This document shows positions 1 through 6,865 of a stretch of DNA of 12,895 nt, piece by piece. A model generated the notes under the pieces. It was not told the DNA's origin and did no database searches. It saw only the letters and a list, made by a program, of their open reading frames with translations. A program made the position numbers and the translations under genes. Numbering within the stretch: the stretch's first letter is position 1; each line of letters starts with the position of its first letter. The DNA comes from Comamonadaceae bacterium (GTDB lineage Bacteria > Pseudomonadota > Gammaproteobacteria > Burkholderiales > Burkholderiaceae): the NCBI GenBank assembly GCA_947505915.1, contig CANNNH010000028.1:1-12895 (forward strand), given 5' to 3'.

Positions 1-308
1 ATCAAGATGCTGTAAAGCTGAGGTAATTCATCCAAACTGGTGGTTCTTAGAAATTTACCTACTGGCGTGAGGTAAGAATCAGGGCTGGCTAGCAAATGAG
101 TAGCAACCACTGGTGTATCGGTGCGCATGGTTCGAAATTTGGGCATAAAAAAAACCGTGTTGTCTTTGCCAATGCGTTGAGACCAATAAAGTACTTTGCC
201 TGTAGATGTCAGCTTCACTGCCATTGCAACGAGGGTCAAAACGCCTAATAAAGCAAGCAATGCAAAAGTACCTAATGAAATATCAAAGCAACGTTTGGAA
301 ATAGCCAT
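1..308 (-). CDS. PglC/WcaJ-like polyprenyl-phosphate sugar-1-phosphate transferase, N-terminal part
   Basis: This is a monotopic phosphoglycosyltransferase of the bacterial sugar transferase family. These enzymes move a sugar-1-phosphate from a nucleotide sugar to undecaprenyl phosphate at the inner membrane, the first step in building a surface glycan. About 102 residues are visible and the C-terminal part lies beyond the window start. Visible landmarks are KRCFDI at residues 5-10, a hydrophobic membrane anchor at about 11-31, KL.STGKVLYWSQRIG at about 32-47, KFRTMR at 57-62 and SLDELPQL at 91-98, whose Asp93-Glu94 matches the catalytic dyad of the family. The closeness of the anchor to the N terminus fits the short PglC-like form rather than the long WcaJ form. 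ATG at 308 is preferred; an in-frame ATG at 320 would add four residues, and a TAG stop lies 36 to 38 bases upstream of that ATG. No clear ribosome site is seen for either start. The gene diverges from the XdhC-family gene. The sugar substrate cannot be told. Confidence 0.88.
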   Translation of the reverse strand, partial: MAISKRCFDISLGTFALLALLGVLTLVAMAVKLTSTGKVLYWSQRIGKDNTVFFMPKFRTMRTDTPVVATHLLASPDSYLTPVGKFLRTTSLDELPQLYSIL

Positions 309-460
309 AAATAAACACATAAGTAATAAATTTAATTCTTGTTTTGCAGGCTACCGCAGTGACAACACAGAATTGAACTTATCATTTTTATCATTTGAAT
401 ATTTTATCACCTCCCACTTACGCTTCATTCGAAGTTGGTAGCAAGTTAAAGTCTCCCCCT
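309..460. promoter_or_regulatory. Divergent intergenic region with three TTATCA copies
   Basis: This AT-rich stretch separates the sugar transferase (leftward) from the XdhC-family gene (rightward) and must hold the promoters of both. TTATCA occurs three times in the same orientation, at 379-384, 388-393 and 404-409. A TTGAAC at 373-378 could serve as a -35 element for the rightward gene, but the possible -10 sequences after it match the consensus poorly. No ribosome-binding site is visible just before either start codon. The assignment as regulatory DNA rests on position; no regulator family can be named. Confidence 0.3.
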
Positions 461-1531
461 ATGGAAAACATCGATGTCATGGTCTTGCGCACCTTGCGCA
501 ACTGGCGCCAAGCAGGTCAACGCGCTCTGCTAGCTACTGTCGTTCGCACATGGGGCTCATCGCCTCGCCCCATTGGCTCCATCATGGCCTTGTGCGAAAC
601 AGGTGCGGTGGTGGGCTCGGTCTCGGGTGGCTGCATTGAAGATGACCTGATTTACCGCTTCACACAGGCCTATGCCACGGGGCAAAGCACGGGCGAAACC
701 TCTGTCATTCCTATCGGCGCACCACAGCGTGTGAAGTACGGCATCACCGCTGATGAAGCGCATCGCTTTGGCTTGCCTTGCGGGGGAACGCTGGAGTTGC
801 TTTTAGAGTTTGACCCTGATGCGCAGAGTTTGGATACCTTGGTGCTTTCATTGGAGCAAGGCCAGTTGATGCAGCGCAGCACTGTGCTGGCTTCTGGCAC
901 GGTCAGTTTGCAAGCCAGCGAGACCCCCACCGAGCTCTTTATTGACGACGACAAACTCATCAACACCTTCGGCCCCGAATACCGCATGCTGCTCATCGGT
1001 GCAGGCCAACTGACCGAATACTTAGCCACCATGGCGCTGTTCAACGGCTTTGCAGTTACCGTGTGCGACCCCCGCGAAGAGTACAGCGGCGCGTGGTCTG
1101 TGCCAAATGTGACGCTGACCGGTGAGATGCCAGACGATGTGGTGCAAAGTTTCCGCCCAGACAGGCGCAGCTGCGTGATCGCCCTCACCCACGATCCTAA
1201 ACTGGACGACCTAGCTCTCTTGGAAGCTTTAGACACCGATGCGTTTTACGTGGGCGCCATTGGTTCTAGGCGCAACAACGACGCGCGGCATCAGCGCATG
1301 ATCGAGCACCTCGATAAAACGCCAGAGGAACTCAAACGCTTGCGTGGCCCTATTGGCATTTACATTGGCAGCAAAACTCCCGCGGAAATTGCGGTCAGCA
1401 TCATGGCCGAAGTGCTGGCTGTGAAAAACAATGTCCCGCTGCCCCGTGACATGGACGTGGCGCACGCCAAAAATACACAAGAAATCGCCCACAACGACCC
1501 AGGGGTGTTGGTGTGTGGGATTCGGAATTGA
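461..1531 (+). CDS. XdhC/CoxI-family molybdoenzyme maturation protein
   Basis: XdhC-type proteins bind molybdenum cofactor, promote its sulfuration and help insert it into xanthine dehydrogenase or related molybdoenzymes in the cytoplasm. The 356-residue product has both family domains. The N-terminal XdhC_CoxI domain carries GSSPRPIGS at 32-40, SGGCIE at 55-60 and LPCGGT at 105-110. The C-terminal Rossmann domain begins with LLIGAGQ at 177-183 and continues through CDPREE at 202-207, THD at 243-245 and YVGAIGSRRNN at 263-273, ending with the family signature SKTPAEIAVSIMAEVLA at 314-330. The reading frame is open back to a TTG at 395, but conservation starts only after ATG 461, so that start is chosen although no good ribosome site precedes it. 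No xdhA, xdhB or coxMSL gene lies nearby, so its client enzyme is unknown. It ends one base before the stop codon of the convergent apbE-like gene. Confidence 0.9.
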   Translation: MENIDVMVLRTLRNWRQAGQRALLATVVRTWGSSPRPIGSIMALCETGAVVGSVSGGCIEDDLIYRFTQAYATGQSTGETSVIPIGAPQRVKYGITADEAHRFGLPCGGTLELLLEFDPDAQSLDTLVLSLEQGQLMQRSTVLASGTVSLQASETPTELFIDDDKLINTFGPEYRMLLIGAGQLTEYLATMALFNGFAVTVCDPREEYSGAWSVPNVTLTGEMPDDVVQSFRPDRRSCVIALTHDPKLDDLALLEALDTDAFYVGAIGSRRNNDARHQRMIEHLDKTPEELKRLRGPIGIYIGSKTPAEIAVSIMAEVLAVKNNVPLPRDMDVAHAKNTQEIAHNDPGVLVCGIRN

Positions 1532-1532
1532 T

Positions 1533-1550
1533 TCAACTCATTTGAGTTGA
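1533..1550. terminator. Perfect inverted repeat at convergent gene ends (possible terminator)
   Basis: TCAACTCA and TGAGTTGA form an 8-base perfect inverted repeat around a central TT. The left arm starts at the stop codon of the apbE-like gene, and the repeat starts one base after the stop of the XdhC-family gene. The stem has only three G-C pairs, and neither strand carries a T-run after it, so it is not a classical intrinsic terminator. It could be a weak bidirectional stop or a protein-binding palindrome. It partly overlaps the last codons of the apbE-like gene. Confidence 0.3.
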
Positions 1551-2507
1551 TTGATACGAATACCACTTCCCCCGCTTATCCTGCAAAACCACGTCCACAC
1601 CCCAAGCTTTTGCCAAGCGCTCAACCCCTTGAGGGGGACACATGAAAAACACCTTGGTCAAGGCGTCTGCCAAGGCGCACGAAGGCGCAATGACGCTTGC
1701 CGATGCCCAATGGCTGGGTGAGTCGCCTGTGTGGGGATTCAATATATGGTGATGCACATGGTCTGCGCTGAACACGGTATGTGCGTCGGACGATGTGGCG
1801 ATAGCCCAGCCATGAGGACTGATCACCGGTGGCGTAACAGTTGAGGCGGCAGACGGCTCCACTGCAAAACGCCAATCTTTTCCTTTGGAAGACTGACCTA
1901 AAAAGGTAGTTTCTCCCGTGTCAATCAAGGCGTGCTGCACGCCATGCGCCTGCAACACAGCACGGACCTTATCTGCCGCATAGCCTTGCGCGATGCCGTT
2001 CAAAGACACGCCCATGCCTTTGGCATGCAAATGAACAACATCTGCAGACACAGTCATGGCCTGCCAGTTCACCAAAGAACGTGTTTGCGAAAGAGCTTTG
2101 GATGAAGGCAAAGTTTGAGATTGCGAATGCAATGACCATAAGCGCCACAAAGGTTGCATGGTCACATCAAACGCACCCGCGCTGCGTCGTGACACATATT
2201 GCGCCAGTGTCAACACCGACAGCAATTGCGCATCAGGTTTGCGCAACTCTCCTTGCCGGTTCAAACGACTGACCGCAGAGTCTGGGTCAAACAAACTCAT
2301 TTGCTTTTCAACTGAACGAATGGCTTTTACCGAAGCGTCCAAGGCCTCATGCAGCTTGCTTGCATCGGTGTGCGCGGCTTTGAGCCAAAGCGTGGTGCCA
2401 AAGCCCATCAAACTGCGCTCTTGCCAGACCAAGGACTCACGCGCAGTGGCATTGAGGCTCAAACCCAAACCCATGCCAAGTTGCAATAACTGTCTGCGCT
2501 GCATCAT
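1533..2507 (-). CDS. apbE: ApbE/NosX-family FAD:protein FMN transferase
   Basis: ApbE-family enzymes split FAD and attach FMN through a phosphoester bond to a Ser or Thr of extracytoplasmic flavoproteins such as NqrC, RnfG and NosR. The 324-residue product starts with RR followed by a hydrophobic stretch (residues 4-20), fitting a Sec or Tat export signal. Family landmarks follow in order: SLFDPDSAVSRLN at 71-83, AGAFDVTMQPLWRLW at 110-124, VSLNGIAQGYAADKV at 167-181, DTGETTFLG at 196-204, ATSSD at 237-241, HHHILNPHTGDSP at 252-264 and ADALTKVFF at 280-288. Two positions depart from the best-known ApbE pattern: Gly-Glu replaces Gly-Gly-Asp near 198, and Lys285 stands where a metal-binding Thr is usual. 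The first looks like a NosX-type subgroup trait. The ATG overlaps the nosR-like stop as ATGA and is preceded by AGAGG, so the two genes are almost surely co-translated and this enzyme probably modifies that partner. Confidence 0.92.
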   Translation of the reverse strand: MMQRRQLLQLGMGLGLSLNATARESLVWQERSLMGFGTTLWLKAAHTDASKLHEALDASVKAIRSVEKQMSLFDPDSAVSRLNRQGELRKPDAQLLSVLTLAQYVSRRSAGAFDVTMQPLWRLWSLHSQSQTLPSSKALSQTRSLVNWQAMTVSADVVHLHAKGMGVSLNGIAQGYAADKVRAVLQAHGVQHALIDTGETTFLGQSSKGKDWRFAVEPSAASTVTPPVISPHGWAIATSSDAHTVFSADHVHHHILNPHTGDSPSHWASASVIAPSCALADALTKVFFMCPPQGVERLAKAWGVDVVLQDKRGKWYSYQSTQMS

Positions 2508-4657
2508 GCGGCCACCTCTTTGTGAACAGGAATAAAACGACCATCAACTTTGCGATGCTGTATCAAAGGCAAACATTTTTGATCGTCTTGGTAAATAGAC
2601 ACACAATCCAAACACTGAAAGCATTCAGCATAGTTGACGTCACCACTCTTCTCAATCGCTTGGTACTCACAACGGTGCCGACAAGTTTGGCAAGGTGTGC
2701 CGCAGGCCTCGCGACGGGGTATCCAAGACCAGCGCTGCAACACATTCACAGCAGCTAGCGCTGCACCCAAGGGGCATATATAACGGCAATAGCCTCGGTA
2801 AACCACTACGCCCAAAGTCAAACAAAACACCGCCCAAGCGACGTAAGGCCAGTCACGTTCAAAGTACATGCTGATGGCTGTTTTGAAGGGCTCCACTTCT
2901 ACCGCCAACTCTGCAAATGAGGGGGATACATACAACGAGCCTAAAACAAACGCCAGCACAGCGTACTTGAACCATTTGAGCTTGGCATCCAAGGCTGTTC
3001 TAAGGCGTCTTTGTCTGATACCAATGGTGTTGGCCACCAAGCTGATCAATTCTTGCAATGCGCCGAAAGGACACAGCCATCCGCAAAACGTACCCCTGCC
3101 CCAAATCAACAAAGTGACAGCGACAAAAACCCACAAGATCACCGTCATGGGGTCGTTCATGAAAAAGCTTAAATCTTCCCCTCCTGCCAGCGCTTCAATA
3201 GCCGCCGTGATGTTCACAATAGTCAACTGACCTTGGGCATACCAGCCAATAAAACCCACTGTGAAAACCAAATATGCACTTCGCAGCACCTTGAACCGCT
3301 TCGAGTTGACACTCAAAAGCTTTTGCAAAAACAACCCTGAACTCAGAACGATCAAACCCAGCAACAAGACTGCTATCTCCGTCGATCGTGTTTGCCAAGC
3401 ATCAGCCCATTCACGGGTGGAAAAATCGGTATCTAACAGTGCATGCCACTGTGTATGGATTCCGTGGTAACTGTAGGGGATGTCAACGCGACGGCTTTCC
3501 ACTTGGTTGGGGAAATTACCAAAGCGTCGACCGTATTTCAGCTGGATATCAAAACCTTGCGCGGGATCCAAGGGTGTCGCAGTATCAATGACATAAAAAT
3601 ACGCACCGGTTTTATCGGGGTAGCCAGGGACCTTCAAGCCTTTGTCATAAGCCATGGGCCGCAGTTTGAGCTCTTTGCCATCTTGCGAAACGATGAAAGG
3701 AATGTCTTCGACGATGCGTTGGCTCTCATAGTTCATTTTGTAAAGAGGTCCACTCTCGGTCACCATCAGGGCCTGCGACAAACGCCTGTTAGCCCCCAAT
3801 AAGCGCCAACCATCTTCATCCAACAAGTTGCGGCCAATCGAGGGCAAGCTGACCAAAGCCGTATGAAAAGTCAAGGCCACTTCATCGGGCTTGCTAGCGG
3901 CTGATTTGTCTGCACCTTCGGCACGTGTACCTGCAAATAATTTCTCAATCTCACCGCGCTTAATCGTGAACTCACTGACCATGCCACGCGAACGCAGGGT
4001 GTCCCAGGTTATAGGCTTGAAAGTGTCATCTTCGGCTTTGCGCTTGACTGAACTCGAAGCGCTGCTGCCTGCGATCTGCCCTAACTTGCTCGCCTCTATG
4101 TGCGCCAACGCCACAGAGGCTGCAGAGTTAACGATGGTGCGGTCAATCGCTTTTGCACTCACCGTGCCTGCTTGCACACCAAACAATGCTGCGTACTGAT
4201 CATCTCTGCGGGCGGTTGCCAAATGACCAAAGATTTCAATATTGTGGTTAACTGTCAAGCCCTCGTATTGCTTTGCAAACTTTGCCAGCTTGGCAATGCC
4301 CGCCTCAGATCGAAAAATAGGCTCGCGGTGACTGATCAGTCGCGACTCAATAAATCGACCTTCTGTATCCATGGCCACCAAAATATTGATGGGCTTGCCC
4401 CCATAACCACGCACTGGTTCAAAATCAACCGACTCAAACACATAGCCCTTATGTTCGGGTTTAGCGTCCGGCATTTCCGAGTTTTTGCTGAACAAGGGGT
4501 ACAGCGGCATGCCTGACTGCATTTCCCCCACCATGAAGGTATCTGCAAAGATTTTGTCGATATCTTCTTTAAGTAACTCCCCTGCCAATAAGGGGGACAC
4601 GGTCAGCAAAAAAATCAAACTGAAAAAGTAACAAGCGGCCAATGAAAGCAAATGCAT
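2504..4657 (-). CDS. nosR: NosR/NirI-family membrane FMN-binding iron-sulfur protein
   Basis: NosR-type proteins are inner-membrane electron carriers with a periplasmic FMN-binding domain, a set of membrane helices and cytoplasmic [4Fe-4S] sites. NosR itself supports N2O reductase. Counting from ATG 4657 gives 717 residues, the usual NosR size. A signal peptide or anchor (about 4-26) precedes the FMN-binding domain, whose likely flavin attachment site is Ser178-Ala-Ala-Ser181. Membrane helices begin near 427. Polyferredoxin-type motifs are FCGWLCPFG (Cys525, Cys529) and YCRYICPLG (Cys624, Cys628). Two clusters follow: Cys652, 656, 659, 663 and Cys679, 682, 685, 695. An upstream in-frame TTG at 4669 would add four residues; ATG is preferred, though no strong ribosome site precedes either. 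The apbE-like gene overlaps its end. No nosZ, nosD, nosF, nosY or nosL is seen, so a role in N2O reduction is not established, and a related electron-transfer job is possible. Confidence 0.9.
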   Translation of the reverse strand: MHLLSLAACYFFSLIFLLTVSPLLAGELLKEDIDKIFADTFMVGEMQSGMPLYPLFSKNSEMPDAKPEHKGYVFESVDFEPVRGYGGKPINILVAMDTEGRFIESRLISHREPIFRSEAGIAKLAKFAKQYEGLTVNHNIEIFGHLATARRDDQYAALFGVQAGTVSAKAIDRTIVNSAASVALAHIEASKLGQIAGSSASSSVKRKAEDDTFKPITWDTLRSRGMVSEFTIKRGEIEKLFAGTRAEGADKSAASKPDEVALTFHTALVSLPSIGRNLLDEDGWRLLGANRRLSQALMVTESGPLYKMNYESQRIVEDIPFIVSQDGKELKLRPMAYDKGLKVPGYPDKTGAYFYVIDTATPLDPAQGFDIQLKYGRRFGNFPNQVESRRVDIPYSYHGIHTQWHALLDTDFSTREWADAWQTRSTEIAVLLLGLIVLSSGLFLQKLLSVNSKRFKVLRSAYLVFTVGFIGWYAQGQLTIVNITAAIEALAGGEDLSFFMNDPMTVILWVFVAVTLLIWGRGTFCGWLCPFGALQELISLVANTIGIRQRRLRTALDAKLKWFKYAVLAFVLGSLYVSPSFAELAVEVEPFKTAISMYFERDWPYVAWAVFCLTLGVVVYRGYCRYICPLGAALAAVNVLQRWSWIPRREACGTPCQTCRHRCEYQAIEKSGDVNYAECFQCLDCVSIYQDDQKCLPLIQHRKVDGRFIPVHKEVAA
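2515..2519 (-). promoter_or_regulatory. Ribosome-binding site of the apbE-like gene
   Basis: AGAGG lies inside the last codons of the nosR-like gene, seven bases before the ATG at 2507. It supports the first of two adjacent ATG codons as the start and shows that the second gene can reinitiate at the ATGA overlap. Confidence 0.65.
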
Positions 4658-4810
4658 AAGATCACACAAAGATAAATGTCTCTGAGGTTATACCAGTCGA
4701 AACCTCGGTATTTACCCTCGCAACTGAACCGCAAGACGACTTAAAACAGGTATGACCATATTCCCTATGCTAAGGTGAACTCTTTGCTGTTTCAGCACAA
4801 AGGTTTATGC
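4658..4810. promoter_or_regulatory. Divergent control region with interleaved inverted repeats
   Basis: This is the shared upstream region of the nosR-like gene (leftward) and the MFS gene (rightward). At 4684-4711 two inverted repeats interleave: GAGGTT (4684-4689) with AACCTC (4701-4706), and ATACC (4690-4694) with GGTAT (4707-4711). Because the arms alternate they cannot form one hairpin, which suggests a protein-binding site. ATACC-N12-GGTAT resembles the loose dyad seen at LysR-type regulator sites, but no such regulator gene is in the window. A weak rightward promoter may use TATGCT at 4766-4771 as a -10. No FNR-type TTGAT-N4-ATCAA site is visible. Confidence 0.35.
4799..4803 (+). promoter_or_regulatory. 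Ribosome-binding site deciding the MFS start
   Basis: AAAGG sits seven bases before ATG 4811. It supports that start over an upstream in-frame codon at 4775, which would add 12 residues without family similarity. Confidence 0.6.
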
Positions 4811-6103
4811 ATGAACACCGCTTTACAACCCTCTACCCCCTTTGAAGAAGCCACCTATCTCAAGGTCACTTGGCGACTCATACCCCTGCTGCTGCTTTGT
4901 TACATCGTTGCTTATTTAGACCGCGTCAATGTTGGTTTTGCAAAGTTGCAAATGGCGGGCGATTTGGGGTTTTCTGACACCGTTTATGGTTTGGGTGCAG
5001 GTATGTTTTTCATTGGTTACTTCTTTTTTGAAGTGCCCAGCAACATCATCTTGCACAGAGTGGGTGCCCGTGTTTGGATAGCCCGCATCATGGTGACTTG
5101 GGGCATTGTTTCCGGCGGCATGATGTTCATACAAACTGAAACACAGTTTTATGTCATGCGGTTTTTACTAGGACTGGCAGAAGCCGGTTTTTTCCCCGGT
5201 ATTATTTTGTATCTCACCTACTGGTATCCCTCACACCGTCGTGCTCGTATTGTGTCGATGTTCATGACCGGCATCCCCTTGGCAGGCGTCATTGGTGGCC
5301 CCTTATCGGGCTGGATCATGAAGAGCTGGGATCAGGTCAGCGGGCTACACGGCTGGCAATGGATGTTCTTGCTTGAGGCCATTCCCTCAGTGATCATTGG
5401 CGTGGTGGTGTATTTCTATTTAGATGATCGCATCACCAGCGCCAAATGGCTGAAAGATGAAGAGCGCGATATGTTGCAAAAACGCATTCAAGAAGAAGAA
5501 AGCGACAAAGAACATGTGCCCATGATGCAGGTCTTTAAAAGCGGCCGCATGTGGACCATGAGCGCTATTTACTTCACCATGGCAATGAGTTTGTATGGAG
5601 TGAGTTTTTGGTTGCCCACCATCATCAAAGGCATGGGTGTCACAGACAACTTGGAAATTGGCATGCTGTCATCTCTTCCTTGGATTGCAGCTGTTTTTTC
5701 TATGTTGCTGTTTGCTCGAAGTGCAGACAAGATGCGTGAGCGCCGCTGGCATGTGGTCATACCCATGCTCATGGGTTCTACAGGCTTGATTTTGTCAGTG
5801 CTTTTGTCTGGCAACCATTACCTCTCATTTGCTGCGCTCATACTGGCCTGCATGGGCATCGTGTCTGCCATCCCCTTGTTTTGGAGCTTGCCCACCGCGT
5901 TCTTGGTGGGTGCCGGTGCAGCTGCCGGAATTGCCGCCATCAACTCGATTGCGAATTTGGCAGGTTTTTTGGCGCCCTATTTGGTGGGCTGGCTAAAGCA
6001 ACTTACCTCTTCCACCGACTCAGGCATGTACCTGCTGGCAGCTGTCTTGGTCATAGGTGCTGCAATTACCTTGATGGTTCCAGCCAAACTGGTCAACCGC
6101 TAA
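4811..6103 (+). CDS. MFS transporter, anion:cation symporter (ACS) family
   Basis: This is a 12-helix inner-membrane carrier of about 430 residues, typical for the ACS branch of the major facilitator superfamily, which moves organic anions such as tartrate, phthalate, hexuronates or other carboxylates with protons. The signature YLDRVNVGFA at 35-44 closes helix 1. A loop 2-3 motif (HRVGARVW, 82-89) follows, then GLAEAGFFPGIILYLTYW in helix 5 and a charged central loop rich in Asp, Glu and Lys between the two six-helix halves. The start at 4811 is chosen because of AAAGG seven bases upstream. It diverges from the nosR-like gene and converges on the response regulator gene, 18 bases apart. The RraA-like gene and the HAAT importer further on also point to organic acids, but the actual substrate cannot be read from the sequence. 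Confidence 0.9.
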   Translation: MNTALQPSTPFEEATYLKVTWRLIPLLLLCYIVAYLDRVNVGFAKLQMAGDLGFSDTVYGLGAGMFFIGYFFFEVPSNIILHRVGARVWIARIMVTWGIVSGGMMFIQTETQFYVMRFLLGLAEAGFFPGIILYLTYWYPSHRRARIVSMFMTGIPLAGVIGGPLSGWIMKSWDQVSGLHGWQWMFLLEAIPSVIIGVVVYFYLDDRITSAKWLKDEERDMLQKRIQEEESDKEHVPMMQVFKSGRMWTMSAIYFTMAMSLYGVSFWLPTIIKGMGVTDNLEIGMLSSLPWIAAVFSMLLFARSADKMRERRWHVVIPMLMGSTGLILSVLLSGNHYLSFAALILACMGIVSAIPLFWSLPTAFLVGAGAAAGIAAINSIANLAGFLAPYLVGWLKQLTSSTDSGMYLLAAVLVIGAAITLMVPAKLVNR

Positions 6104-6113
6104 TCACCACCAA

Positions 6114-6149
6114 GTGCGTGCCTAGTACACCAAGCTAATGGGCACGCAC
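6114..6149. terminator. GC-rich stem-loop between convergent genes (possible terminator)
   Basis: GTGCGTGCC at 6114-6122 and GGCACGCAC at 6141-6149 are perfect 9-base inverted repeats with an 18-base loop. The structure spans the gap between the MFS gene and the response regulator gene and includes the regulator's stop codon. It lacks a T-run on either side, so if it stops transcription it would not do so as a textbook intrinsic terminator. Confidence 0.4.
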
Positions 6150-6865
6150 AGCTGGTAACCAACCCCCCAGACCGACTTAATAGCCGGCTCGGCATCGGCT
6201 TCCTGCACAGTTTTGAATTTCTTGCGCAAACGGGCAATCAACTCTTCCAAAGCATGTTTGGTCATGCCTTCTTCATCGTCTTCGCGTGAAAATAAATCAC
6301 ACAGAGCGCCTGACTCCAAAATATGCTCCTTGGCGTGACTCAAGGACACCAGCAACACTTTTTCTCGGTTGGTTAAGCGCAGCTTCTGGCCCTCTTGGGG
6401 TCCTGTCAAAAGGCGGTCACGAAGGCTCAAGCTCCAACTGCTGGCAGAGTCCTGCTTTTTCACTCGCTTGCCTAAGTTTTGCAGAACCAAAACCAACTCG
6501 TCTGGTGAGATCGGCTTGGTCAAGTAAAAATCTGCACCGCCATGGCTGTAGCCAGCCAATCTGTCATGCAAAGCAACGCGAGCTGTCATGATCACAATGC
6601 CTGCATTTGGCAAAGACTCCCTCAGCCTTTTGCACAAGCTCAGACCACCCTCACCGGGCAAATTCAAATCAATGATGAACAAATCGATGGGCTCTGATTG
6701 AGTGAGGTCATACAAAGCAGCAGCGCTGGAAACACCCACGACAGAAAAATCGTTGGCAGTCAGATGCAGCTCAATTTCTTGCCGAAGCAATCTGTCGTCT
6801 TCCACAATGGCCACTCGCAATGATGGGCGTAAAGCGACCAACGGCGTCGCGAGGTGTTTTTTCAT
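6122..6865 (-). CDS. OmpR/PhoB-type response regulator
   Basis: This is a 247-residue cytoplasmic DNA-binding regulator. The receiver domain (about 16-133) has the acidic pocket Glu22-Asp23-Asp24, the phospho-acceptor Asp66 in DLFIIDLNLP (61-70), Thr94 and the conserved Lys117 in LTKP. The C-terminal winged-helix domain (about 150-241) shows LTNREKVLLVSL at 164-175, a recognition-helix region LEELIARLRKKF at 206-217 and the wing SVWGVGYQL at 231-239. It follows the sensor kinase gene with an ATGA overlap, and AAGGTG five bases before the ATG supports translation at this start. Its partner is therefore the upstream kinase. Its target genes are not evident; the neighbouring transporter and nosR-like genes are only candidates. 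A 15-residue N-terminal extension before the receiver is a little longer than usual. Confidence 0.93.
   Translation of the reverse strand: MKKHLATPLVALRPSLRVAIVEDDRLLRQEIELHLTANDFSVVGVSSAAALYDLTQSEPIDLFIIDLNLPGEGGLSLCKRLRESLPNAGIVIMTARVALHDRLAGYSHGGADFYLTKPISPDELVLVLQNLGKRVKKQDSASSWSLSLRDRLLTGPQEGQKLRLTNREKVLLVSLSHAKEHILESGALCDLFSREDDEEGMTKHALEELIARLRKKFKTVQEADAEPAIKSVWGVGYQLCVPISLVY

Noticed and set aside
196..441. Rightward 81-codon open frame
   Set aside because: It overlaps the sugar transferase on the other strand, which has clear family motifs, and runs through the AT-rich intergenic region.
670..1236. Leftward 188-codon open frame
   Set aside because: It is antisense to the well-conserved XdhC-family gene and shows a serine-rich low-information protein.
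4658..4810. FNR/Dnr-type operator expected for a nos gene
   Set aside because: No TTGAT-N4-ATCAA or close variant was found in either orientation.
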